From Rhizobium sp. Q54 (GTDB lineage Bacteria; Pseudomonadota; Alphaproteobacteria; SHVZ01): 44,883 bases of DNA. Below the pieces are notes generated by a model. It was not told the origin of the DNA. It made no database searches and worked only from the letters and a program-made list of their open reading frames with translations. The position numbers and the translations under genes were made by a program. Location of the stretch: NCBI GenBank assembly GCA_945871425.1, contig CAMBVS010000028.1, positions 1-44,883 on the forward strand. Direction: 5' to 3'. Shown piece after piece: positions 10,181 to 17,974 of the stretch. Every line of letters begins with the position of its first letter. The stretch's first letter is position 1.

Positions 10181-11161
10181 ATGAAGGTTGTCATCACCGG
10201 CGCTGCCGGGTTTCTCGGCAAGAAGCTGTCGCAGCGTCTCGCCGGCAACGTCACGCTCACCGGCCGCTCCGGCAAGCCCGAGGCGATCACCAAGGTGACG
10301 CTGTTCGACGTGGTCGAGCCGGAGGCGCCGAATGACAAGCGCTTCACCACGGCGACCGGCGACGTCGCCGACAAGGCGCTGATGGACAAGCTGATCGATG
10401 CCGAGACCGACAGCGTCTTCCATCTGGCCGGCGTGGTCAGCTCCGGCGCCGAGGCCGACTTCGACCTCGGATACCACGTCAACCTCGACGGCACGCTCGC
10501 CGTGCTGGACACGATGCGGCGCCTGCCGCACACGCCCAGGATCGTCTTCACTTCAAGCCTCGCCACATATGGCGGCGAGTTCAACAAGTCGATCGACGAC
10601 GCGACCCCGCAGACGCCGCAGACCAGCTACGGCGTGCAGAAGACCATCGGCGAGCTCTTGATCAACGACTACTCGCGAAAGGGCTTCATCGACGGCCGTT
10701 CTCTGAAGCTGCCGACGATCTTCGTCCGCCCGGGCAAGCCCAACAAGGCGGCCTCGACCTTCGCCTCCTCGATCGTCCGCGATCCGCTTCAGGGCACGCG
10801 CGCCGTCTGCCCGGTGACCCGCGACGTGAAGATGGCGTTCCTCTCTCCCCGGCGCACCATCGACGCCTTCGTCCACGCGCACGAGTTGCCGGGCGAGGCC
10901 TGGGGGCCGTGGCGGTCGTGCAACCTGCCGGCCATCACCTACTCGATCGACGAGATCGTGAAGGCGATGGAGAAGATCGCCGGGCCCGGGCCGGTCTCCC
11001 GCATCGACTGGGTTCCCGACCCGATGATCCAGAAGATCGTCGCCACCTGGCCCGGCACCGTCGGCTGGGAGAAGGCGAAGAGGCTCGGCTTCAAGGCCGA
11101 CGCCAACATCGACGAGATCATCAAGGCGTTCATCGACGAGGATATGGTAAAGGTGGCCTGA
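10181..11161 (+). CDS. NAD-dependent epimerase/dehydratase family, DenD-like (D-erythronate dehydrogenase type)
   Basis: This 326-aa extended SDR has the NAD-binding motif VVITGAAGFLGKKL, the catalytic YxxxK (SYGVQKTIGE) and the strand RIVFTSSLATYGGE. The overall sequence, including LPTIFVRPGKPNKAASTFASSIVRDPL, matches the D-erythronate dehydrogenase (DenD) family, which oxidises D-erythronate to 2-oxo-D-erythronate. No OtnI, OtnC or DerK-like partner is visible nearby, so the real substrate is uncertain; related aldonate or hydroxyacid substrates are possible. Its ATG directly follows the glpD TGA with zero spacing, which implies co-expression with glycerol use. The gene is complete. Confidence 0.85.
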   Translation: MKVVITGAAGFLGKKLSQRLAGNVTLTGRSGKPEAITKVTLFDVVEPEAPNDKRFTTATGDVADKALMDKLIDAETDSVFHLAGVVSSGAEADFDLGYHVNLDGTLAVLDTMRRLPHTPRIVFTSSLATYGGEFNKSIDDATPQTPQTSYGVQKTIGELLINDYSRKGFIDGRSLKLPTIFVRPGKPNKAASTFASSIVRDPLQGTRAVCPVTRDVKMAFLSPRRTIDAFVHAHELPGEAWGPWRSCNLPAITYSIDEIVKAMEKIAGPGPVSRIDWVPDPMIQKIVATWPGTVGWEKAKRLGFKADANIDEIIKAFIDEDMVKVA

Positions 11162-11218
11162 AGCCCGGGCGACCGCCGGCCGAGCCCGCTGTACGCGATC
11201 GATGGAAGGAGCCAGCCT

Positions 11219-12430
11219 TTGGCCCGCTTGTCCGACCTGCACACCGCCTCGCGCGCGCGGCTCAGCGAGCTCGAGTGTCCGAGCTACGACACGAGTCCCT
11301 GGGTCCAGACGCCGACGCTCGACCGGAGCCGGATCGCGATCATCTCCTCGGCGGCGCTGATCCGCCGCGGCGATCCGGTGTTCCTGCCGACGGACACGGG
11401 CTGGCGCCCGGTGCCGCATGCGCTCGCCGACAACGACCTGCTGGTAAGCCATGTCTCGATCAACTTCGACCGCACCGGCCTGCAGCAGGACATGGAGGTG
11501 GCGTTTCCACGCCGCCATCTCGACGCGTTGGCGGATGCCGGCGCGATCGGCGGGGTAGCCTCCACGCACTACACCTTCATGGGATCGAATGACCCCAAGG
11601 TGCTGGGCGAGATGGCGCGCGACATCGCCGGACGGCTGAAGGCGGAGCGCATCGACGCCGCCATCCTCGTTCCCGTCTGACCCTTCTGCACGCGCGCCGT
11701 GAGCGCGCTCGCCCATATGATCGAGTCGTTCGGCGTCGCCACAGTGGTCATCAGCCTGATCCGGTTGCACACCGAGAAAATCCGACCGCCGCGGGCCCTC
11801 TGGGTGCCGTTCCAGCTCGGCCGGCCGCTCGGCTCGCCCGGAGAACCCGCATTCCAGGCCCGCGTTCTCCGGGCCGCGCTGGCATTGCTCGAACGGCGCG
11901 ACGGACCGGTGCTGCTCGAGGATTTCGTCGAAGACGAGCCGCGTGCCGTCGACGATCCCGACTGGAATGCGCCATTCGAGTCGGCGGTGACGGCCGGAAT
12001 CGAGGGCGCAGCTCTGGCCGAGGAGCTGAGGCAGCTGCGCCCACTCTACGACCAGGCAGTCGCGGCACGCGGCCGCAGCACGGTCGGCCTGTCAGGTCTC
12101 GATCTTTCTCAGGCGGTCGATTTCCTGGCGTCGTGCCTTTCGGCATTCCCCGCGTCGAGCCCGGTTCCTGCGCTCACTCCGGGCCAGACTTTGCGGTTCG
12201 TCGCCGACGACCTGAAAGCGGCCTGGACCGAGGCCGCGTCGCTGAACGGCAGGCCTTCGAGCAGCCAGCTCGCCGACTGGCTATGGCAACGGACGGCGCT
12301 CGGCCGCACCCTGCTTCGCCTGCGGGAGCTCGCGCTTGCGAGCGACAATGCGCCGTTCAAGGCGGTCGGCGGCAACCTTCTCGTCCCGGGCGCGCGGGTG
12401 GCGATGATCGAGGCAGCCAAGCCGTCCTAA
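11219..12430 (+). CDS. GrdB-like selenoprotein with in-frame UGA (putative selenocysteine, UPFC motif)
   Basis: Two open segments lie in one frame on either side of TGA at 11678-11680. Together they encode a 403-aa protein of the glycine/sarcosine/betaine reductase selenoprotein B family (GrdB-related). The N part has LVSHVSINFDRTGLQQDMEVAFP and STHYTFMGSND. The junction reads ILVPV-U154-PFC157-TRAVSALAHMIE, and the C part has PPRALWVPFQLGRPLG and LADWLWQRTALGR. Conservation runs straight across the stop, as expected if UGA is read as Sec. A SECIS-like hairpin follows it. The start is a TTG at 11219 with GGAAGGAG 7 nt upstream. The function is unknown; the UxxC pair suggests thiol or selenol redox chemistry. 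The alternatives are a recent nonsense mutation, or two genes with the second starting at GTG 11699. The neighbours are the DenD-like gene and an AhpD-like gene. Confidence 0.8.
11688..11712 (+). promoter_or_regulatory. Putative bacterial SECIS element
   Basis: Seventeen nt after the UGA begins the 5-nt loop CGUGA, closed by a perfect 6-bp stem (GCGCGC at 11692-11697 with GCGCGC at 11703-11708). Below it come a 2x2 internal loop and two more pairs (11688-11689 with 11711-11712). The loop distance equals that in E. coli fdhF, and a G sits among the first two loop bases, both known traits of bacterial SECIS hairpins. GC-rich DNA forms hairpins easily, so it supports the call without proving it. 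Confidence 0.55.
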
Positions 12431-12471
12431 CGATCGCGCCGGCGCTCCCAGCAATCGGCATGGAGGACGTG

Positions 12472-13077
12472 ATGACCTGGATCGCGACGATCGCCTACCC
12501 GGATGCGACCGGGCGCCTCAAGGCCCTCTACGACCGGGTCAAGGGACCGGGCGACAACGTCGACAACATCATGATGGCGCACAGCCTCCGTCCGCACACG
12601 ATGGAGGGGCACATGGCGATCTACAAATACGTGCTCCACCACTCGGCCAATCGGATTCCAAAGTGGTTCCTGGAGGCGATCGGCGTCTATGTCAGCCGTC
12701 TCAACGTCTGCGGCTACTGCGTCGATCATCATTTCGCCGGACTGACGCGCCTCGTCGGCGACAAGACGCGATCGGATGCGATACGCCGCGCTCTGGAAGA
12801 GGAGATGTTCGAGGGCGTCTTTAGCCGGGCGGAAGCGGCCGCGCTCCGCTACGCGGCGGCCCTCACCAGGGACCCGGGCTCGGTGACGCCGGCGATGATC
12901 GACGCCATGCGCGCCGACGGCTTCGACGACGGCATGATCCTCGAGGTCAACCAGGTGACGGCCTATTTCGCCTACGCCAACCGCACGGTGCTGGGCCTCG
13001 GCGTCACCACCGACGGCGACGTCCTCGGCCTCTCGCCCGGCAACTCCGAAAACCCGGACGACTGGTCGCACCGCTGA
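12472..13077 (+). CDS. AhpD-like (carboxymuconolactone decarboxylase family) redox protein
   Basis: This 201-aa alpha-helical protein belongs to the AhpD/CMD superfamily. The redox motif NVCGYCVDHH places C80 and C83 in the CxxC position with the downstream histidine (H86/H87) of the AhpD-type active site. The C-terminal half (FSRAEAAALRYAAALTRDPGSVT, split by the usual helix turn) matches peroxidase-related family members. ATG 12472 is preferred because GGAGG lies 5 nt upstream; an earlier ATG at 12460 is less well placed. It follows the GrdB-like selenoprotein by 41 nt, so it could be its redox partner, for instance recycling an oxidised Sec-Cys pair. That link is inference from position. 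Confidence 0.87.
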   Translation: MTWIATIAYPDATGRLKALYDRVKGPGDNVDNIMMAHSLRPHTMEGHMAIYKYVLHHSANRIPKWFLEAIGVYVSRLNVCGYCVDHHFAGLTRLVGDKTRSDAIRRALEEEMFEGVFSRAEAAALRYAAALTRDPGSVTPAMIDAMRADGFDDGMILEVNQVTAYFAYANRTVLGLGVTTDGDVLGLSPGNSENPDDWSHR

Positions 13078-13093
13078 AGAGACTGCGCCGCGC

Positions 13094-14053
13094 CTACGCC
13101 TCAACCGGGGTCAGGAGCGGCTTGCCCGCCAGGAACGCCTGGACGTTGGCGATCATCAGGTCGCCCATGGCGCCGCGGGTCTCGTGGCTGGCGGATGCCT
13201 GGTGCGGCTGGAGCACGACGTTGTCGAGCATGTCGACAAGACCGGCCGGCACACATGGCTCGGTCTCGAACACATCGAGGCCGGCGGCGGCGATCTTCCT
13301 GTCCTTGAGGGCCGCGACCAGCGCCGCCTGATCGACCACCGAGCCGCGGGCGACGTTGATAAAGATGCCGTCTGGCCCCAGCGCCTCTAGCACAGCGGCG
13401 TTGACCAAGTGCTTCGTCCCGGGGCCGCCCGGCGTCACCGCCATCAGCATGTCGGAGTCGCGGGCGAGCGACACCGGATCGGCATAATAGCGATAGGGCA
13501 CGTCCGCCTGCCGGCTGCGGCCGTGATAGGCGATCGTCAGGTTGAAGGCCTCGGCCCGCTTGGCAATCGCCTTGCCGATTCGCCCGAGGCCGATGATTCC
13601 CAGGGTCTTGCCGCCGGTCAGCGACCAGGTCATCTCCATGTTGCCGAGCTTCACCCAGTCGCCCGAGCGCACATAGCGGTCGCCTTTGACGATCTGGCGG
13701 ACAGTGGCCAGCAGCAGGCCCATGGCGAAGTCCGCCACCTCCTCGGTCAGCACATCCGGGGTGTTGGTGACGGCAATGCCGCGGCGCGCGAGTTCGGCCA
13801 CGTTGACGCCGTCGACGCCGACCCCGAAGCAGGCGACCAGCTTCAAGTTGGGGAGAGCGTCCAGGATCGCGGTCGGGATCGGGTCATGGCCGCTGGTGAA
13901 GGCCGCCCGGATCTCCGGGCCGACCTGCTTCGCAAACGCCAGCTTGTCCGGCGCCAGCCAGAGCTTATGCGCGGTGAACAGCTCGTCGATCTTGGCCATG
14001 GTCCCGGAATAGGAGACCGGGCCGTTCTGCAGGACGGGGGGCTTGGAGGTCAT
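13094..14053 (-). CDS. D-isomer-specific 2-hydroxyacid dehydrogenase
   Basis: This 319-aa NAD(P)-dependent enzyme reduces 2-oxoacids to D-2-hydroxyacids; the sequence is closest to the glyoxylate/hydroxypyruvate reductase group. It has the dinucleotide motif GIIGLGRIGKAIA, the catalytic arginine in INVARGSVVDQ, the glutamate in LDVFETEP and the histidine in VLQPHQASASHETR. It sits 16 nt downstream of uxaA on the same strand and may handle an oxoacid produced by that pathway. It converges with the AhpD-like gene, with only 16 nt between the stops. The exact substrate cannot be read from the sequence. Confidence 0.92.
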   Translation of the reverse strand: MTSKPPVLQNGPVSYSGTMAKIDELFTAHKLWLAPDKLAFAKQVGPEIRAAFTSGHDPIPTAILDALPNLKLVACFGVGVDGVNVAELARRGIAVTNTPDVLTEEVADFAMGLLLATVRQIVKGDRYVRSGDWVKLGNMEMTWSLTGGKTLGIIGLGRIGKAIAKRAEAFNLTIAYHGRSRQADVPYRYYADPVSLARDSDMLMAVTPGGPGTKHLVNAAVLEALGPDGIFINVARGSVVDQAALVAALKDRKIAAAGLDVFETEPCVPAGLVDMLDNVVLQPHQASASHETRGAMGDLMIANVQAFLAGKPLLTPVEA

Positions 14054-14069
14054 GAGGCCGGCCGTTCCC

Positions 14070-15593
14070 TCACATCACCGCGCCGATCGACCACGGCTGG
14101 AACTCGTCCTCGCCGAAGCCCATCTCCTCGCTCTTCGACTTCTTGCCCGACGCGGTGTCGAGGATCAGCTTGAGGATGCGCTCGCCGCAGGCCTGGACCG
14201 TCTCCGAGCCCTCGATGATGGTGCCGCAGTTGATGTCCATGTCGTCGGGCATGCGCTTGAAGAGCATCGAGTTGGTCGCGAGCTTGAGCGAGGGTGCCGG
14301 CTTGCAGCCGAAGACCGAGCCGCGGCCGGTGGTGAAGCAGATCATGTTGGCGCCCGACGCAACCTGCCCCGTCGCCGAGACCGGGTCGTAGCCGGGCGAA
14401 TCCATGAAGTTGAACCCGCGGTTCTTCAGCGGCTCGGCATATTGCAGCACATCGACCAGGTTGGTGGTGCCGCCCTTGGTCGCCGCACCCAGCGCCTTTT
14501 CCAGGATGGTGGTGAGGCCGCCCGCCTTGTTTCCGGGGGACGGGTTGTTGTCCATCGAGCCTTTGTTCTTCGCCGTGTACTCCTCCCACCAGCGCATCAG
14601 GTCGACCAGCTTCTGGCCGACCTCGCGGCTGGCGGCACGGCGCACCAGCACGTGCTCGGCGCCGTAGGTCTCCGGCGTCTCCGACAGGATCACCGAGCCG
14701 CCGTGCATGACCAGGAGGTCGGAGGCGGCGCCGAGGGCCGGATTGGCCGAGATGCCGGAATAGCCGTCGGAGCCGCCGCATTGCAGGCCGATGGTGATGT
14801 GGCTCGCCGGCACCGTCTCGCGCTTCACGTCGTTGACCACCGGCAGCATCTCGCGGATCGCCGCCAGCGCCTTCTGCATGGTGGCGGTCGAGCCTCCCGA
14901 CTCCTGGATGGTCATGGTGTGGAGGAATGGCCCGGCCTCGAGGCTGTGGGCGCGCATCAGGCCGCCGATCTGGTTCGCCTCGCAGCCGAGGCCCATGATC
15001 AGGATGCCGCCGAAATTGGCGTGCAAGGCATAGCCGGCGAGCGTGCGGCGGAGCACGTCCATGCCATCGCCCTCTGCCGCCATGCCGCAGCCGAGGCCGT
15101 GGGTCAGCGCCACCACGCCATCGACATTGGGAAAGCCTTCAAGCAGCACCTCGGCCTTGCGCGCGGTCATCTTCGCCACATGGGCCGAGCAGTTCACCGA
15201 GGTCAGGATGCCGATGTAGTTGCGGGTGCCGACCCGCCCGTCCTTCCGCTTGATGCCCTGGAAGGTCGCCTGGGCGGCGCCGGTCGTATAGGGCGTCGGC
15301 TTGGCCTCGACGCAGAACTCGTATTGGCGCTCGAACATCTGGAAGGCGCAGTTGTGCGTGTGCACGTGGTCGCCGGCGGCGATCGGCCGGCTGGCGAAGC
15401 CGATGATCTGCCCGTAGCGCCGGACGGGCTCGCCCTCGCCGACCGCCTTGGTCGCGATCTTGTGGCCGGCCGGGATGTGGCCCTTGGCGGTCACGCCCTC
15501 GCCGGAGATCGCCGTGCCGGGCAGGATGTCGGCGCGGGCGACGACGACGGTGTCGGTCGGGTTGAGCCGGATGGTCAGGGTCGGCTGGGTCAT
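14070..15593 (-). CDS. UxaA-family hydrolyase (altronate/galactarate dehydratase type)
   Basis: This 507-aa protein contains an N-terminal SAF domain (about residues 1-100, including GHIPAGHKIATKAVGEGEPV and the Fe-binding-type GDHVHTHNC) and a C-terminal altronate dehydratase domain with the motifs GYPNVDGV-like FPNVDGVVALTHGLGCGM, LQCGGSDGYSGISANPALG and ICFTTGRGSVFGCKPAPS. Family members dehydrate altronate, galactarate or related aldonates to 2-keto-3-deoxy acids and need Fe(II). Nearby are a 2-hydroxyacid dehydrogenase, two DUF3830 proteins and, divergently, a KDF-dehydrogenase-like SDR, which together suggest sugar-acid catabolism. I cannot name the substrate, so no gene symbol is given. 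Confidence 0.92.
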   Translation of the reverse strand: MTQPTLTIRLNPTDTVVVARADILPGTAISGEGVTAKGHIPAGHKIATKAVGEGEPVRRYGQIIGFASRPIAAGDHVHTHNCAFQMFERQYEFCVEAKPTPYTTGAAQATFQGIKRKDGRVGTRNYIGILTSVNCSAHVAKMTARKAEVLLEGFPNVDGVVALTHGLGCGMAAEGDGMDVLRRTLAGYALHANFGGILIMGLGCEANQIGGLMRAHSLEAGPFLHTMTIQESGGSTATMQKALAAIREMLPVVNDVKRETVPASHITIGLQCGGSDGYSGISANPALGAASDLLVMHGGSVILSETPETYGAEHVLVRRAASREVGQKLVDLMRWWEEYTAKNKGSMDNNPSPGNKAGGLTTILEKALGAATKGGTTNLVDVLQYAEPLKNRGFNFMDSPGYDPVSATGQVASGANMICFTTGRGSVFGCKPAPSLKLATNSMLFKRMPDDMDINCGTIIEGSETVQACGERILKLILDTASGKKSKSEEMGFGEDEFQPWSIGAVM

Positions 15594-15606
15594 CTCTTTC
15601 GTCCTT

Positions 15607-16059
15607 CTATTCCTGAAGCGCCGCGATGGTCAGCGGCTTCTGGCCGCCGAGGAACGTGCGCTGGCACCGATCAAAGAAAGCCGTCTTGTCGCCGACGAAC
15701 TCGGCGAAGACGTTCGGGTACTCCGGCGTCATCTTGCCGGGCGTCCTCGGCATGCAGTAGCGGTCATAGGCCCAGTAGATCTTGCTTTCGGCCGCGGGGA
15801 AACCATGCCGCTCGCGGGCACTGTAATGGATGAACATCACGTCGCCCTTCTGAATCAGCCCGGCGGCGTTCTCCTCCGGCGCGACGACTGCGGGATCGAG
15901 GGCGAAGGCGCAGGAGGTGCCGCCGAACATCGCATGGCCGCAAGGCCCGCTCGCCGGCAGCTGTCCCCACACCAGGCGGCAGGTCTCGGGCGCGAGATCC
16001 TCGATCAGCCGGGCCCGCGCGCTGACGCCGTCCAGGGTGAAGACGAGGAAGCGGGCCAT
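15607..16059 (-). CDS. DUF3830-family protein (copy 2)
   Basis: A 150-aa protein of the DUF3830 family, which is predicted to have a cyclophilin-like beta fold. The visible core is CGHAMFGGTSCAFALDP, followed by ENAAGLIQKGDVMFIHYSAR and then YWAYDRYCMPRTPGK. Its role is not known; similar proteins occur beside sugar-acid and peptide catabolic genes. It is a diverged tandem copy of the upstream gene, with which its ATG shares one base (TGATG). The gene ends 13 nt before uxaA on the same strand, so it is probably in the same transcript. The start at 16059 gives the same N terminus (MARFLVFTL) as the paralogue (MARYMIFDL). Confidence 0.85.
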   Translation of the reverse strand: MARFLVFTLDGVSARARLIEDLAPETCRLVWGQLPASGPCGHAMFGGTSCAFALDPAVVAPEENAAGLIQKGDVMFIHYSARERHGFPAAESKIYWAYDRYCMPRTPGKMTPEYPNVFAEFVGDKTAFFDRCQRTFLGGQKPLTIAALQE

Positions 16060-16514
16060 CAGGCGATCTCTCCGGTGACCTTGAGAGGCTTTGCCCCTTC
16101 GGTGAACAGGCGCTCGCTCATGGCATAGAACGCGTCCGCGCCGGGCATCAGCTCGGCGAAGACGTTGCCGAGCACGTGCTCCTGCTTTCCCGGCGCGATC
16201 GCCATGTTGTAGCGGCCATAGCACCAGATGACCTCGCTGATCGGCTCGGGACTGCCGTGCCGTTCGCGCAGATTGTAGTGGATGAAGACGATGTCGCCCT
16301 TCTGCAAGAGGCAGGTCGCGTTCTCGGTCGGGATGACGATCCTCGGGTCGAAATGAAACCCCGCCTCGGTGCCTGAATGGCGGGCCGGCAGCCCCTCGCC
16401 GTCGAAGGGAAGGATGCCATCCCAAAGGGTCTGGCAGGTGACGGGCGCGCGCTCGTCGTCGAGGCGGGCGCGGGCGACCGCGCCGGCCAGGTCGAAGATC
16501 ATGTAGCGCGCCAT
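16059..16514 (-). CDS. DUF3830-family protein (copy 1)
   Basis: A 151-aa paralogue of the following gene, with matching blocks PTENATCLLQKGDIVFIHYNLR and IWCYGRYNMAIAPGK, each shortened here to the shared pattern ENA..LLQKGDI.FIHY. The predicted fold is cyclophilin-like; the function is unknown. I chose ATG 16514 (MARYMIFDLAG) because it aligns with the start of the second copy; an upstream ATG at 16664 would add 50 atypical residues and cross the divergent SDR gene. It is the first gene of the minus-strand set DUF3830-DUF3830-uxaA-2-hydroxyacid dehydrogenase and shares its promoter region with the SDR at 16609. Confidence 0.85.
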   Translation of the reverse strand: MARYMIFDLAGAVARARLDDERAPVTCQTLWDGILPFDGEGLPARHSGTEAGFHFDPRIVIPTENATCLLQKGDIVFIHYNLRERHGSPEPISEVIWCYGRYNMAIAPGKQEHVLGNVFAELMPGADAFYAMSERLFTEGAKPLKVTGEIA

Positions 16515-16560
16515 CTTTCGTCCTCGATCGGGAAGGCCTTGGCGGCCGGGCGGCCCCTCC

Positions 16561-16567
16561 CTAGTGT
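16561..16567 (+). promoter_or_regulatory. Candidate -10 element (CTAGTGT)
   Basis: CTAGTGT contains the -10-like hexamer TAGTGT in the divergent intergenic region, 42 nt upstream of the SDR start. A CTTGGC sequence lies about 17-18 nt further upstream and could be a weak -35. This belongs to the CTAGNNT set described in the findings. Confidence 0.25.
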
Positions 16568-16608
16568 AGCGCAGCCATCCGCACCCATTCCAATCGGAGA
16601 TGTCACCT

Positions 16609-17349
16609 ATGAGCGGCCGCCTGAAGGGCAAGATCTGCGTCGTCACCGCCGCCGGCCAGGGCATGGGCCGGTCCTCCGTCGAGGCCTTCCAGCGCGAGGG
16701 CGCCCGCGTTCATGCCTCCGACATCGACGACAAGAAGCTGGCCGACCTCGCCAAGCTGCCCAACGTCGCCTGTCAGCGCCTGGACGTGACCGACCCGGCC
16801 GCGGTCGAAGCCTACGGCAAGGCGGTCGGCGCCATCGACGTCCTCTTCAACGTCGCCGGCGTCGTCCACAACGGCTCGATCCTGGAGTGCCCGGAGTCGG
16901 ACTTCGACGCCGCCATGACCATCAACGTCCGCTCCATGTACCGGATGATCCGCGCCTTCCTGCCAGGGATGCTGGCGAAAGGCGGCGGCGCCATCATCAA
17001 CATGGCGTCGGTCGCCTCCTCGGTGAAGGGCATCCCCAACCGCTTCATCTACGGCACCAGCAAGGCTGCGGTGATCGGCCTCACCAAGTCGGTCGCCGCC
17101 GACTTCGTCGGCAAGGGCATCCGCTGCAGCGCCATCTGCCCGGGTACTGTGCAGACGCCGTCCCTCGACGAGCGCATCAACGCCAACGCCGATGCCGCCG
17201 CCGCCCGGAAGGCGTTCATCGCCCGCCAGCCGATGGGCCGCCTCGGCACGCCTGAGGAGATGGCAGCGCTGGCCGTGTTCCTGGCCTCCGACGAGGCCGC
17301 CTTCGCCACCGGCCAAGCCTATATCGTCGATGGCGGACTCGTGATGTAA
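16609..17349 (+). CDS. SDR oxidoreductase, 2-keto-3-deoxy-L-fuconate dehydrogenase / BDH2-like
   Basis: This 246-aa classical SDR has the cofactor motif VVTAAGQGMGRSS, the NVAG strand, and the catalytic Ser..YxxxK (NMASVASSVKG and YGTSKAAVIG). It is strikingly close to the DHRS6/BDH2 group: LFNVAGVVHNGSILE, NVRSMYRMIRAFLP and CPGTVQTPSLDERI are shared. Bacterial members oxidise 2-keto-3-deoxy-L-fuconate or 3-hydroxybutyrate. The adjacent UxaA-type dehydratase favours the sugar-acid role. I chose ATG 16609 (MSGRLKGK) over 16600 because GGAG lies 9 nt upstream and the protein then begins like its relatives. Confidence 0.9.
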   Translation: MSGRLKGKICVVTAAGQGMGRSSVEAFQREGARVHASDIDDKKLADLAKLPNVACQRLDVTDPAAVEAYGKAVGAIDVLFNVAGVVHNGSILECPESDFDAAMTINVRSMYRMIRAFLPGMLAKGGGAIINMASVASSVKGIPNRFIYGTSKAAVIGLTKSVAADFVGKGIRCSAICPGTVQTPSLDERINANADAAAARKAFIARQPMGRLGTPEEMAALAVFLASDEAAFATGQAYIVDGGLVM

Positions 17350-17415
17350 CGAGCCTTGGCACATGCAGCCTGGAGGATCAGATTTAAGAAAGTCATCCAA
17401 TCCGGGAGGCCTGAC

Positions 17416-17973
17416 GTGACGCGCTTCCTCGCCGTCTCGATCCTGGTGTTGAGCGCGCTCGGCGGCTGCGCCGACGGGGTCAGCATCGTGTCCCACCACT
17501 ACCCCTATTCCCCGTCGACGGCGAGCGGCTACCTCCGCGACGCCGGCGCCGCCGGCCCGGTGCTGCTGGAGGTCCGCGACAACCCCTTCGCCGGTGACGT
17601 GGCCGGGCCGCTGGCCGAGGCGGCGAGCCGGACCAGCGTCGGCTTCCTGACGCGATTCACCACGGTCAGATCCGAGGCGCCAAGGCCGGAGTACCGACTG
17701 GTCGTTCAGTTCGATCCGAATGCCGACACCACCTCCGCCGGCGTCTGCGATCCGACGCAGCCCACCGGACACCGCTCGGCGACCGGCCGGCTCAACGCCC
17801 TGGTCGCATTCTGCTACCAGAGCCGGCCGATTCTGTCGGTGATGGCGTCCGCGCCCCGTCCCGATCGGCCGGATTCGCCGATCATCCGCGAGCTCGCCGA
17901 ACAGGCGATGCTCCGGATGTTCATCCGCGAGCCGGACAACGACAGCAATCCGCACCGCCGGCTGGTACCATAA
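17416..17973 (+). CDS. Predicted lipoprotein (copy 1 of a tandem pair)
   Basis: This 185-aa protein has a signal peptide with a lipobox (LSALGGC, C18), so it should be anchored to the outer or inner membrane facing the periplasm. The start is a GTG at 17416, six nt after GGGAGG; an ATG at 17356 in the same frame would put charged residues before the signal peptide. I do not recognise the domain. The mature part is probably beta-rich with the motif GPVLLEVRDNPFAGDVAG and a pair of cysteines (GVCDP, AFCYQSRPILSV). The next gene is a clear paralogue starting one base after this stop, so they arose by tandem duplication and are co-expressed. Confidence 0.8.
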   Translation: MTRFLAVSILVLSALGGCADGVSIVSHHYPYSPSTASGYLRDAGAAGPVLLEVRDNPFAGDVAGPLAEAASRTSVGFLTRFTTVRSEAPRPEYRLVVQFDPNADTTSAGVCDPTQPTGHRSATGRLNALVAFCYQSRPILSVMASAPRPDRPDSPIIRELAEQAMLRMFIREPDNDSNPHRRLVP

Positions 17974-17974
17974 G

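Noticed and set aside
11699..12430. Separate gene starting at GTG 11699
   Set aside because: The frame is continuous with the upstream half, both halves match one protein family, and no Shine-Dalgarno sequence fits the GTG.
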